A stretch of 64,000 bases of DNA from Typha latifolia (Eukaryota; Streptophyta; Magnoliopsida; Poales; Typhaceae), in assembly GCA_019914945.1 (NCBI GenBank), contig CM034107.1, positions 10,726,001 to 10,790,000 on the forward strand. The letters are read 5' to 3'. A program made the position numbers and the translations under genes. The notes beneath the pieces were generated by a model. The model was not told the DNA's origin, made no database searches, and worked only from the letters and a program-made list of their open reading frames with translations. Of this stretch, positions 35,627 to 47,628 are shown piece after piece. Every line of letters starts with the position of its first letter. Position 1 is the stretch's first letter.

Positions 35627-37563
35627 TATAATCTTCGAATAGAGCTTTATCGAATACAGATAGAAAGGCCTGTGAACAACACAAGCGAGATACAAAGAGT
35701 ACTAAAAAATATGTTTGTGAGATGAGTAAGAGGTAAAAATGTACAACTTATATTCTTAAGCGAGAGTTAATATTAGAATTGTTGTAATATGTTATTTGTC
35801 GTAGAGGAATATAATTGTAAATATTTTTATTCGAGTTTATTGTGACTATTATATTCTCATTTATAATTTAGCGAGTAATAATACAAGCATATTTTTAGTG
35901 ATTAATAATTAAAGGTATTTTTAATATTAGATTTTTATGATTTGTGAGGTGTAGAAGGCAGGAGGAAAAAACCTGACCTAATTTTTCCTTTTTAGACATC
36001 ATGTGCAAGTCAACACGGAGGTCTCTCTCTGACGACCCTAACAGGAGTCAACGATGGAAACAAGTCTTCATATCTCTCATTCAACTATGAAACCAAGTAG
36101 GAAAGAAAGGATCAAGTGGAACTAAAGGGAGGCCTCAAAATTTTCTTCTTCATTAATGTTTTCATTCAGCTATTTTTTTTTATTTTTTTTATTTTTAAGA
36201 TGGGGAAGTCTAACCTAACAAAAAATTAATAAATTGTTTAATATTAACCGAGTTTCACTTTAGACGGAACGCTACTTGCTTCAGCGCCCCTCGACGTCAA
36301 CTACTCATAAAAGTATATTATTCATAATTTACTATATAAATATTTGGACCCTATAATTTGCTTATAATGTCTCAAAATTATTTTGGCCTTAGTTTTCTTA
36401 ATAATCATTAGTTTTTATATAAATGAGTTAAAATAACAATAGATGTAAAATAATCTTAATACCCAAGATTAAACTAAGGGTATTTTAGTTTTAGATAGTT
36501 GCCATTATGGTAAAGTTAACTCAGAATATATTTGAGTCATTAAAAATAAAATGAAAAGATTAAATGATAAAGTATTCATATAATTGGGTGTGAATAATAA
36601 CAAAAATAATATGTTCCTTTGATTTTATATGTGAAAGTTTATATAATATTTTTTTATTAAAAAGAAAAGAATTAATTCTTGTGCACTAATACTTACAAAA
36701 TATTTGGTAGTTGTTTTGATTTTTTTTTTTCAAAGCTACTTATTACATTTATAAAAATAATTTTAGGCATATAAAATGGAAAAAAAAGTGAACCCAAATA
36801 AAATCTACACCATTAACAACAATTACTAATCTGAAAAAAAAAATCATTAAATCCACTTAAACATTAATAACTTATCACAATCTTATAAAATCATATCTAA
36901 TAATCAATGAAAGCACTTTGAATGATCCTGAATTAATTTGGTGGTCAAGGTTCTCAAAACAATTCTCCTTGTTCTTTATAATTATTAGCTTCAAAATTAG
37001 TAATAAAGCAGAGGTGGAGAAAAAAAGGATGAATAATAAATGGAAGCATCTAGGGTTTGAAGAAAGTGATGGAATCGATCACCTTTCTTAATTGGCTTCT
37101 TCCATCATTAGAGAAGCTTAATTACCATGCACTTGCTAATTAATCGGATAAGTTAGTGGGTCACTTGCTTTTGATTCCGAAGACTGAGGAAGAGAAAGAA
37201 AAGAACCCTAATGTGCTCTATGAGTTGGGAAATTAATTAGGGTTTGTAGGTAACTTTTCACTTATAATGATGGATTAGAGTAAGTTATTATTAACATCTC
37301 CATTATGTATAATATAGACAGAAGTACACGTGGGATGGCGAGGAACGCCAAATGTGCTACACTTTTCTTTTTGTCTCCACTCTTATCTTTCTTTGGAGTA
37401 AAAATTTTCATTATTTTTTTTTTAGAGAAGTGGGAAATTTAATGGTGCCCTAGTTAAACCGGTGTTCGTTGAGATTCGAAAGATTCTAACATGAGGTCAT
37501 GCATATAAAATGGGCTCCTTTTAACTATTTGAACACGATCCCATCATTGGGGGAGCACTAGAT
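35627..37563. other. AT-rich intergenic sequence
   Basis: No gene, RNA or bounded element is evident. Local phrases such as AAACTAAGGGTATTTTAG suggest decayed transposons. Confidence 0.4.
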
Positions 37564-37971
37564 TAGAGTTGGCAATTGGGTCGAGTTTGCGGAACTTCAA
37601 TCGGGTCATAATAATGCAAACATGAAATATGATCTATTTATTAAATGTGTCAAAATTTATTTAAATGAATGCAAACGTAATTATTAAATAGATTACACGG
37701 GTTATAAACAGGTTATCTGGCGGCACAAGTTATTTATATTTATATAAGTTATTCAGGTTACAAATGAGTTTATTTGAATTATTTTATGTCATAAATGAGT
37801 TGGCAGGTTCGAGTCATAAACGGATTGAGGTAACAAACATGAATACAACCCATTTAATAATCGACTTAGACAGGTTGAACCATTTACTAGTTGATTAGAT
37901 TAAATGTAAACTCATTTAGAAGTTAGGTTACAATGTTTGATTATCGGGTTTGAGTACTTTTGCCACCGGTA
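37564..37971. mobile_element. hAT-type non-autonomous element (408 bases) with 8-base target duplication
   Basis: Flanked by perfect 8-base direct repeats CACTAGAT at 37,556-37,563 and 37,972-37,979. The left end reads TAGAGTTGGCAATTG and the right end, reverse complemented, TACCGGTGGCAAAAG, matching at 9 of the first 12 bases. An 8-base duplication with TA-starting, GGCAA-containing ends fits the hAT superfamily. The interior has repeated TTATAAACGGGTTA-like phrases and no coding capacity. Confidence 0.82.
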
Positions 37972-38007
37972 CACTAGATGGTAAAATTGTACAAATTTTG
38001 TCACTGG

Positions 38008-38150
38008 TAAGGCTATTAAAATAATCTAGCTAGCTCGACTTAAAAATAAGCTGCGCTGAGTTTGATTTTCAAAATATGCTTAAAAATAATTTCGAAAGAA
38101 GCTTAATCATGAGCCGGCTCAATCAAGTAGGCTCAATAAGACTCGAAATG

Positions 38151-38189
<39 letters not shown>

Positions 38190-38568
38190 CTTATGTTAGG
38201 TTCTAAAATTTGTTTAAATGGATTAATTGTTTATGTACCATGATATTGTAAATTTGCTTTCTGAATTATGATCCTATCATATCTTTTCCAAATATATAGA
38301 TATTTTTATTAGTTTATATTTTTGTAATGTTTATATTTTTATAGTTAAGTTAGAACATTTTTTAGTTTGATTCTAAGACTAAATCAAGCTTGTTCAAACT
38401 CAAAATTAGGCTAAAATTGATTAGGACTTAAAATTATTTATCGATATACTTTTTAGGCTCGAGCTCGAAATTGACTCAAATTAAAATAATTTTAATTCAA
38501 AATTAATTATAAATCTATGCTCAAAATTATTTTGAATTCAAGCTTAACAGAGCTAGATTACACGCCTG
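38008..38568. mobile_element. hAT-like element rich in GAGCTTGA/TCAAGC motifs, inverted relative to the copy at 54.5 kb
   Basis: The left end TAAGGCTATTAAAATAAT matches the reverse complement of the right end of the element at 54,451-54,974. The right end (ATTACACGCCTG) matches the reverse complement of that element's start. Interior motifs such as GGCTCGAGCTCGAAATTGA are shared. It contains an AT microsatellite (38,154-38,186). The target duplication has decayed beyond recognition. Confidence 0.6.
38154..38186. repeat. (TA)n microsatellite
   Basis: Uninterrupted TA dinucleotide run inside the hAT-like element. Confidence 0.9.
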
Positions 38569-40611
38569 GTGTAGGTTATCTTATATGGCATTCTTGGCAT
38601 TTTAGTAACAAAGTAAATAGCAACGAGGATTTAAATTTTAATTTTAATTCCCAGTACTTCAAAGTTAAGCATCTGATTCCTTGTAGTCTAGACCAAATTG
38701 CAATTGCTAAATTTTTTCATCCAAAACTAACGAGAATCAATATTTTCTTCGTAACTAAGTTGCTAAATTAAAATAGATTATATTTCTACGGAGATAATTA
38801 AGTCTTTCACACTCCTATTAACGACTAAAATGAATAATAACTGCAATTTGGTGTAGGCCGTGTAGGGGTTAAGTACTTAAATTTGAAGTATACATTAAAA
38901 TTAGACTTAAAAAATATAGGATAATCTATAATTTATACTTATTTTTTTGATATAAATTTGTTAACAGATTGAGCACAAAAACTAGTGAGTTTAACTAAAA
39001 AGTGATAACACTACCTTGTTAAAATGTTGAACATGATACTATAACTACTTGTCTTGTGTCAAAATCCTAGTAGGGCTTCTTTTTAATTAAATTTCAAGCT
39101 CTATTTACTAATTGGTCATCAGCTTAAGAAGGTCATGGAATTAGGCAATGTCTAGTAGTCATATAACTTAAGAGGATGTCATAGTTTATACATTAGTCAA
39201 AAGAAATTTGAATTGAAGGGTGAGATATTAGTTTTATATATGATCCAAAACTCAGTCAGGAATGTGGTAAGATGACAAGTAATGTATACATCAACATGAA
39301 GAAAATGAGAAGACATTATATGAACAATATCTTGTCCATAATTTCTTAACAACTTTGGTGAATCAAATCCATATTGGTCCAATGTTGTGGACCCAATATG
39401 GGTCCATAAATGAAGTCAAAACCTACTTTCGTGCTTTAGATTCAACATTGTAGGCATGGAGGGGTCTAGAATTAAGTCTAAAGTTCCAAAAGATACATCT
39501 ATGTCAAGAGAAGGTATTTTTATGCAAGCATGCAAAGAACCGGCGCCGCGAGAGCGATGACAGATGATAACTTCTTCTATTTCTTCTTCTACTACTACTT
39601 TTTTGATTTCTAGGGTTTGATTATCCTAATTCAGACGGTGTCGCTTGGTGTGACAGTAAGATTCGTCATTGCATACTAAATCATGAAAACAACTTAACGT
39701 CTTTAATAATGAGAATAAGACTGCATACATTATGCGCATAAATACTAGATAAGAGAATATTAATCTCGATGCCAACTTTCCCTAGATGTGCCTTGTTATC
39801 TACTTACACTATTATTGCTCTCCTTTTTAAGCGAATACTTGTTCAATAAGATTGTCTAAAGATCATGCAGAGTGCTGTAGTTTCTCAACATCCAAAAATT
39901 AAGGAACCTCAGTAGTGCGTGCATGTTATGAATGCATGCATGCATGCATGATCTTGAAGTTTATCAAGAAGCACACACAAAAAAAAAAGCTTATTCTAGC
40001 ACTGTGCAAAAGTTCTTGGTGTTTAATAAATGAGTTGCAAGTGACCTAAATTGCCAACTTGAGAGGTAAAGGGAGCACTTAATTGGTTGTGTTTATCCCA
40101 TGTGATTCATATTCATCAGCAAGAACAAGATGGATAATTACAAACTATATATATATATATACACCTCAATCTTATGCATATCTTACAAGGTACAAATAAG
40201 ATCATACCATGTGAATAGTTGTCATGTTTTATAGGATGGAAGAGATTGATTAATTAATTATTAAGCATATATTTATATAGTTAGTTATCAATATCATTAG
40301 TGTTATCTGATAAGATAAGAGAGTCTAAATTAGCCAAACAAGAAGGTCTAAGAAAGCTGCAAAAGAAAGCCATCACTCATATAATACTGCAGATTTGGTC
40401 AGCATCTGAGGGATTGTTCAAGAAGGTGGTTGTAATATGGAGCAAGAGAAAACTGGGGAAGGGGAATATTAGTCAAAAAGTTTTATGAGCTTGATATGCT
40501 TGGATTATTTCTGAATAAGGAATCATGGACCACTGCTTTCGTTTGGCTTATACCAAGAATAAGAATAAGAACATACATTTGGAATACAAACATTATCATT
40601 AATCAATCTTG

Positions 40612-40612
<1 letters not shown>

Positions 40613-40647
<35 letters not shown>
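40613..40647. repeat. (TA)n microsatellite
   Basis: Pure AT dinucleotide run of about 35 bases. Confidence 0.9.
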
Positions 40648-40648
<1 letters not shown>

Positions 40649-40763
40649 GGTGACAAAAAATGGTAAGGTGGAGATGAAGAGTAATTGTTACATTTAGCAT
40701 TACTACAATATGAATGAAAGAGATGTTTGTTTCACCATTGCAAAATATAAATACTAGTTATTA

Positions 40764-40982
40764 TTGACTCCGTTACTGAAGGAAGTTGTTTCCATGACTT
40801 CAAGACAGTACTCAAATTCCTTTTTGGAAAAAGAAAGGAAGAAAGGAATTTGGAGAAAGAAAGTTGAGGAAGGGAAACCTCTTTGTGACCTTCAAGATTT
40901 TTCACATCAAGCTACATCAATGTTGATCAAAACCCTTAAACAACAACAAGAATTGGTAGAAAAACTTACTTCTCGTAATTGA
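40764..40982 (+). CDS. Possible small coding segment, charged helix, unrecognised
   Basis: A 72-residue frame with base composition less AT-rich than its flanks. The sequence is charged and helix-prone (KERKKGIWRKKVEEGKPLCD, then TSMLIKTLKQQQELVEKL) and could be the end of a small coiled-coil protein. A second similar frame lies upstream at 40,300-40,488 (KLAKQEGLRKLQKKAI...). The two may be pieces of one decayed or intron-split gene. No family is recognised and no clear splice sites link them. Confidence 0.25.
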   Translation: MTPLLKEVVSMTSRQYSNSFLEKERKKGIWRKKVEEGKPLCDLQDFSHQATSMLIKTLKQQQELVEKLTSRN

Positions 40983-41984
40983 TCATCCTTCAAGATTCAA
41001 TGACTAGTCATTGTTTCTTTGCTAAATGTGAAATCTAATTTAGTCAATATGCACAATCTCCAAGCAAGAGAAAAGTAGTCCATCAGCACTTTAATTTAGA
41101 TACTTTGATATTATGACTTTCACATAGGCTCTCATATCATATTAGATAATAAATAAAATAAAGGTTTTTAAATTAATAGATCTAGATGACAAAACAATGA
41201 AGTCATTAATTAACAACCTTAATCAAAAATTGTGAATTACCATTGTCTATTGTAATTAAAAGTTTATAAAATAACATCCTAGATTTTATTTTTATTATCA
41301 TTAATAGTCAACTAGCAGTGGTCTTTTATCAGTCGGCTCATATATTTTATTTTTATTACCTCAAAAATTACTAATATAACTCTGCTTATTATTAGAAAAT
41401 AACTATATAGATAAGTTAACTTTAACTATATAAACATAATGATCATAATACCAAGTATAAGTTCATAAGGTTCAAACCTCTCGATCGAAAAAGTTAAGTC
41501 CGTAACGACGCCCTTAACCTCACCTCATTTAGACCATTCACCTCTACTACAAGTACCATTAATTCCCTCTTTAGTAGACAATTTTTGTTGAGGAGTATTT
41601 TAGGTATTTATTCTTTTATTTCAAAAGTAATGCCATATTTTAGGGGATATAAAATATCCCATAAAATCAAATGTGGGATATATATAAAGAAAAAAATAAA
41701 GAGATGATGTAGTAGAAGATGGAGATGGGCAATATGAACAGGTGCCAAAGGGAAGGAAAGAGTGCTACAGATGGAAGAGAAGATATATATATATATATAT
41801 ATGATTGGGATCAAGAAAAGGCTCTTCCAAAATGATCACGAGGAGCCACTTTGGAAGACTTCCAACTGATGGGATGCATCATGCATGTGATGTTATCTTA
41901 TTATAGTGGAAGTGAAAGTGGAAATGGGAGTGGAAGTGGAAGTGGAAGTGCTCTCAAAATCTATCTCTTTCATTCTTCTTCTTC

Positions 41985-41987
<3 letters not shown>

Positions 41988-42028
<41 letters not shown>
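41988..42028. repeat. (CT)n microsatellite
   Basis: CT dinucleotide run of about 40 bases, preceded by TTC triplets and a GTGGAA hexanucleotide-like repeat (41,906-41,950). Low-complexity frames in this area are artefacts of these repeats. Confidence 0.9.
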
Positions 42029-42032
<4 letters not shown>

Positions 42033-44265
42033 ATCTATCTCTTCTTAAAGTGTACGTACCGGTGCAAGTTTACTCCGGCCGCCGCCGTGGTCAACTCTTC
42101 TACTCTTGAGCCCATACGATCATTGTGATCATCCCACGCTTTTGATCCACTAATTAAGCCGAGTCACACCCATTCCCTTCTCACTTTTCTGCTACTTAAT
42201 CATATCATCGTATGTAGTTGCTCAATAAAAACTATATCTATAAAAGCTATAAAGATGTTACGCATATAAAATTAAGAGTATCTATATCACTTTTTGTATG
42301 TTTAATTAATCAACTCATAGATATCAGAAAGTAACTTGGAGGATAATCATATGTTGTTGACTGGCTGGCAAATCAGGAGCCATTATCTGCTCCTTTTGAT
42401 TTATAATCTCTTTCAAACAAAGTAAAAAGTAAATTAAAGGATAATCATATTAAAAATCATTCATGTTCAGAAAGATATACATGAAAATAAAAAAATTTGG
42501 AGAGATATGCATGTAGAAAAAGAACCCTTTTCTTTATTATACCTTTTTATGGTTTCTTTCCCACTGGCAAACTCTTGGAGATCTTTTGTTTTTTTAACCT
42601 TTGTTTTCCTCTAATCAAGGGTTGATATTTTCTTAAACCAAACTTTTGTTTTCCTTCAAAAGTTTTTATACTTTCTTGTAAACATTTTAAGAGTTCTCCT
42701 GTGTCTACCAAATGACATGCAAAAAGAGAGATGGAGTAGAAAATGGATAGGTTTGGTAGATTTGCTTTAGAGTGGGATCTTTTGACCTAAATAATATCAT
42801 TTCTTTTTTACTTTTGGGGCACAGTGATTTTGCCCCAAATTGGCTACAGCCCATGCATGTAGGATGGCAAGCATACAAGTCTACAGATTACCTGCCACAA
42901 CTAACCCAATCTTGTGTCTGGAATCTGCAAAAAGTATAATAGACTATTATCAGGTCAAGTTCCATCACAATATTCATAAAAAAATTTACACAAAAATAAT
43001 ATATATATGATTAGATATCGAGTTAAATCTGAAATTTATAGAGGGGACAACTATAAGATGAGCACAAGAGCATTGATGGATAATAAAATACCGGTTATAA
43101 GAAAATTTCTTAGATGTGTTTGAAATAATTTAGAATCATTGTATAGCGAAGATATAGTTTGATTGTAGTTTGGACTCTATAAAGCTATAGACTATTTGTG
43201 AGATTTGAGGTGAATGTTGAAAGATGATCACAGTATGTCCGTAGTCTATCTTGTATGAGTTTGTTCTAATAATTTACATAAGTATGTGATATTATTTTTC
43301 TATCGGAGACTTTTCCGCATAATTCTTTGTGCCTGAGTTTTCTATGATTGTGTTATTTTCTTTCATAATTAGGTAAGATTGGATCATATACAGAATATGA
43401 GAACGCTTTCGATGTAATATTGTTATTTTTTACTTATTTTGATGTAAAGTGTACTTATCAAAGACTCCCAATAGAATATTACAAAGTTAATGACCCCTTG
43501 GTGAGAGTAACAAAGAAAGTAATGTGCAAATCTTTATAGGTTATCTCTAGATCCTCCAGCGTAAAAGATTCACTACATTTGTCTAGAAAATAATTAAAGG
43601 CAAAAGTATTGACTAAATATAAAGTTAATGATCCTTTTGTCCACTATTTCTTTACCTTCTTTGAACTATATGATTCACCTCTGTTTGAAATTCTTCAGCA
43701 AGGGAGAGGTTTCTTAGCATAATGAGGGAAAATTGAGTCCAAGTGTAGAATGTGGTAGGAAAAACTAAAAATAGTCAGCAACGCATGAAAATAAATATCT
43801 CAAAGAATATATTTGCATGATTATGAGGTCAGAGTATATATATCATAACAATAAAAGATTTAGAGAATTAACTTCTTAAAGTCAATCATGATGAAGATGA
43901 TACTTATGTACATTTAAAATAAAGGTTTTCTTGGATCTTTCATTAAATGCATGCTTGATAACTAAACTGATTTAAGAACACAAAAAAAAAAAAAACTTAA
44001 ACTCAATCATAATGCTGGCTAAGTTCTCCAATGACATTTACTTGTAGGAAATTAAAATATCTCCTAAAATGCATCTACTAATGTAGGTTTCGACTACGGC
44101 CGAAGAAGGCTAAGCCCGATACCGATCGAATAAATCTCCGGTCGGGCTCGAGTTAGGTTAAATTTTTAGTCAAGCTGAATTGTTGATCGAAAATTTTGGG
44201 CAGGCTTCTGGTGGGCTTTGGGCCTTATGAGCAGCCCTAAACTCTATATCATCCAATATATGGGA

Positions 44266-44495
44266 AAGAAACCTTCCAAATCCTTATACTAGTCAACAAA
44301 AGAAACAGAGGAGAAGAGAGTTTTTATGAATAAAAGCCTCCCAAATTTTGCTTCCAAATCCTTATACTAGTCATAAAAAGGAAACAGAGGAGAACAGAGT
44401 AATTATGAACGAAAGCCTCCCAACTTTAGCTCCATTCCAATACAAAGATCAAAACTTTGATAGCTACGAGGCGCCATCTTGAGATCTTCGAACAA
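44266..44495 (-). pseudogene. Fossil fragment of an amino acid permease gene, mostly intron-derived
   Basis: CCCAACTTTAGCTCCATTCC continuing through CAAAACTTTGAT matches intron 1 of the permease gene at about 34,277-34,320 (CCAACTTTAGCTCAAATCCG through GGAAACTTTGAT). It continues into GAGGCGCCAT, which matches exon 1. Just before it, GGAAACAGAGGAGAACAGAG matches intron 4 of the same gene at about 33,411-33,430. So parts of two introns and a piece of exon 1 lie adjacent, with the intervening exons gone. The AACAGAGGAGA segment is itself duplicated in tandem with a period of about 65-70 bases. Confidence 0.65.
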
Positions 44496-44826
44496 TTTTG
44501 GAGTAATCAATTCGTTCTGGGGAATTCGAGATACCAATTTATAGCAAGAAACTTAGCAACTTTAATTATATGTTTAATTACATCATACTTATTTAATAAC
44601 AAAAAAAATAAGACCATTAAAAAATAAATTATATAATTGTTACTAAAAATTTTAATAATGTTATAATTGTCACTATTTTTTTAAATATTATAATTAAAAT
44701 GATCTCCAATTTAGTCAATAAAGTCCAATCCTACGTAAGTTATTCCGTTTATAAATAAGCTTTTTCGTGTTATAAATAAATTATTCTTGCGATGGATAAG
44801 TTACTTGGGTTATAATCTATCATAAG

Positions 44827-45911
44827 CAAGGATGGCCGTGCCAATCCGGCACGGCCACGGCCACGTGCCGGTCATGTCCCAATGTAGAAATATTTTTTTT
44901 AATTTTTTTATTTCTATCAATCTTTATCAAATCAATTTTACTTATATTTCTTAACAAACATAATATGACATGTGAAACTTTTTTTTTTTTAACTTTTTCT
45001 TATTTTCATCAATTAACTTTTGTCATTTGTCATTTTTGAAATGACAACTTATTTGTCATTTTTTAAAATTGGAATGACTAATTCATTTGCCGGACCCAAA
45101 CAACTACAAAACCGAATTTATTAGAGACAGAAGAAAAAAAAAATAGATCATATGAAGCTCAATATGATTATAGTGAGATGACGGAATGACTTGAGTCTAT
45201 AGGTAACGCAACATCAGAAGAGGTACGCCCACAGGATGATATGAGTTCATCATCATTACCATCATATCAATCACACTCACTAGAGCCGCAATACCCTTAT
45301 TATACTTCATATCCACAATCTGTATATGCTTATGATGTGCCTGTGCCTGTGCCGGTGCCGGTGCCGGTCGTTTCCGTGCATATTCAATATTCATATCATA
45401 TCATATCATCGAAGAATTATAAAATTTTTATTTGTATAAAGACTATGTGAGATGTTATAACGAGCAATATTATCAGTGAATGAGTTTTGAATAATATCGA
45501 CAGTATTTAACGCAATATTCCGGTATTATTTTTGTACCAGCAAATGAAGTCTTTGATTGCCCTCGTCATTCTACGTTCAAGTAGATATTAGTTTTAATCA
45601 ATTATATATTGAATAATCAATTATGTATTTAATGTTATTATTATGTGTTGAATAATATTTATATTCAACTGTTGTTTTATCTTTAATAAAATAGGTTATT
45701 TACAAAAATAATCTAAAGATAAAATATTGTAATATAGATTTTAAATTTTAATACATATATTTAGACAAAAAAAATCAAAGATTGGCATACCAAAGATAAA
45801 AAAAATATCTCTAAATATCCTAAAAATTTTATTAAAAATATTATAAATGTATGCCCCTAGCACGCCGGGGCGTGCCGAGGCGTGCCGCTCAGCACTTACG
45901 GCCATCACTAG
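44827..45911. mobile_element. Deletion-derived hAT-like element with GGATGGCCGTGCC-type ends and transposase remnant
   Basis: The left end reads CAAGGATGGCCGTGCC. The right end, reverse complemented, reads CTAGTGATGGCCGTAAG. Both subterminal regions are GC-rich with CACGGCC/GTGCCGG or CACGCCGG/GTGCCG motifs. Target duplications are not resolved. Inside lies a decayed coding stretch (45,153-45,448). The flanking DNA on both sides (TTATAAACAGATTATTCTTG-like phrases) appears to be one older element split by this insertion, whose own right end may be GGCAAATCC... GCCGCCCTA near 46,230. Related GC-rich ends occur around 57,060-57,745 and, more weakly, 13,012-13,405. Confidence 0.5.
45153..45448 (+). 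pseudogene. Decayed transposase C-terminal tail (probable), with in-frame stop
   Basis: One frame reads YEAQYDYSEMTE, then a TGA stop (about 45,189-45,191), then LESIGNATSEEVRPQDDMSS, SLPSYQSHSLEPQYPYYTSY and PQSVYAYD followed by VPVPVPVPVPV. The acidic lead and the Tyr/Pro/Ser-rich tail resemble the region after the dimerisation domain of plant hAT transposases. That is a loose recollection and no dimerisation domain remains. The Val-Pro repeat comes from a GTGCCG/GTGCCT tandem repeat. Confidence 0.4.
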
Positions 45912-46378
45912 TCTTAACAAATTAGGGTTAAGTCTAGTTGAGGTAATAAACACAAATATGATTCGATTATTAATTAGACAGATCGACACATTGATGATAA
46001 ATAAAATATTCGGGTCTCGAGTTATAAACAAATCTTTGTGTTATAAACAAATAATTTTTTATGGTATTATAAACAGATTATTCTTGTGAGAGACTAGTTA
46101 TTATGGTTATAATCAGATTATCATGTCATAAACATGTTAACAGATCGATCATAAACGAGTTAAACCGGTTAACAGAATGGCAAATCCAAATTTAATTAGA
46201 CTAAACTCAAACCCATTTGCCGCCCTAAATAACCATTAATTGTGGCAGTTACATCCATGCCCACATCACCTAGTCGTGTGAAAACCGTCGCATTGACCTT
46301 CCGCTTCCTTTCTCTCTCTAAAAATAAAGTCTCCTTTGGTCTTATTCTATACCTACCATACAATAAAACCAGAGAGAA

Positions 46379-46385
<7 letters not shown>

Positions 46386-46413
<28 letters not shown>
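46386..46413. repeat. (GA)n microsatellite upstream of TCHQD
   Basis: GA run in the promoter or leader region of the downstream gene. GA-rich leaders are common in plants. Confidence 0.85.
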
Positions 46414-46415
<2 letters not shown>

Positions 46416-46429
46416 TGAAGCATTTCCCA

Positions 46430-47628
46430 GAATGAAAGGAAATATATAGGGAAAAAGAAGGTCACTGCTTTACGGATAAACACTTTCCCGAATCCTCACA
46501 AAGGCGAATCTCGCCCCTCTCGCTGCTCCGCTCCCATTCATCCAGGTATTGCGCTCGCTCTCTCTCCTCTTCTCGAATTTTGGGTTTTTTTTCCTGATTG
46601 TTTTAGCTCGATCGTATCGATTCTTACGTCCAAGAAACGTCCTTTTGGGGGGGGGGATTAACTCGGGTAGATTACGTATACGGTAACCCACCCAGTCTTG
46701 AACCGATCAGAGTACTGTTTTTTCTCATAAAAAACGAAGATTTGTATACAGAATTGGATGGTTAATTGAACCATTTAGTTCGTTCGTTTGATGGTTATGA
46801 ATCAAGTATTAGATTTTTTTGAGTTGGTATAAGCAAAAGCTTGAGGTTTTGGATTTGACGGATTAACAAACTAATAACCACAGTCTAATTTTGGTTATGT
46901 CTAATCTTTGATTTTGGTGTATTTCTGTCACTTGTTCCCTGTTCTTTAAGATCAATTCCTTATCACAATCGCTTGGTGGTCTTGTTGACTACATGTGAAT
47001 GAATTACTGCAGAATATGTGCGAAAATTTTGCATGAGTATATTACATCAGAGACTTCCCTCTGATTGATTATATAGAGTGGTGTTCCCTTGTTCTTAAAT
47101 CCTTTAAATCTGATGGCTTTGAAAATGAAGTCTTGTCATCAGATAAACAAAGATAGTTTATTTTAGACTAGTACTCAATCCATTTGTAGTGATCCTAGAC
47201 AGTAGATATTGGTCAGTCTTTATTTATCTTAAGAAAAAGAATAATTACCCATCTTCTTTAATTAGATGTTATATACTTATTATCTCCCTTTACCTTTGGT
47301 ATCTGCCTAATACCACCAAATTTTAGTGAGTTATCTTGATTGATTTTGTGGTTGCAGTTTTTCTCTAGTTATAAGTGAAAAATCTTTTTGAACAACAAAT
47401 GGCAGAGTTTTTACCTGTTAAAACAAATGATGCATCACTGGTTTGGCTCTCTGGAGTTGCAATTTGTATCTGAGAGAGCGAGAGTGCACTTATATGAGTT
47501 TTGTTATCTTTGACCTGGTGCAATATTTGATCGTCACTTTCACAAATCTAATTTGTATATCATCTTCCAGATCATTTAAGTTTTTTGAAAAATTGGAGGT
47601 AATATGATATCTGAATCTTGATGCAGTA
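46430..47628 (+). promoter_or_regulatory. Leader of TCHQD with a probable 5' UTR intron
   Basis: A C/T-rich leader around 46,490-46,545 ends ATCCAG followed by GTATTGCGC, a donor at 46,546. The acceptor TTGATGCAG ends at 47,626, two bases before the start codon. This predicts a 1,081-base 5' UTR intron. The transcription start itself is not visible. Confidence 0.55.

Larger units (their letters stand above)
38569..44265. other. 5.7 kb gene-poor region
   Basis: No confident gene. It contains microsatellites at 40,613-40,647 (TA), 41,785-41,802 (AT), 41,906-41,950 (GTGGAA-like) and 41,988-42,028 (CT), and a GCAT run at 39,932-39,950. Short charged open frames occur at 40,300-40,488 and 40,764-40,982. 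A GC-rich phrase at 44,090-44,255 (CCGATACCGATCGAATAAAT through GGGCTTTGGGCC) looks like a transposon edge, unresolved. Confidence 0.4.

Noticed and set aside
40340..40420. AAGAAAGCTGCAAAAG and TTCAAGAAGGTGG, slightly like a miR396 star sequence
   Set aside because: Mature miR396 sequence and a pairing arm are both absent.
41735..41765. GGTGCCAAAGGGAAGGAAAG, like the start of miR399
   Set aside because: Only the first nine or so bases agree and no complementary arm is nearby.
41851..42109. Frames with Gly-Ser and Ser-Leu repeats
   Set aside because: They are translations of GTGGAA and CT microsatellites.
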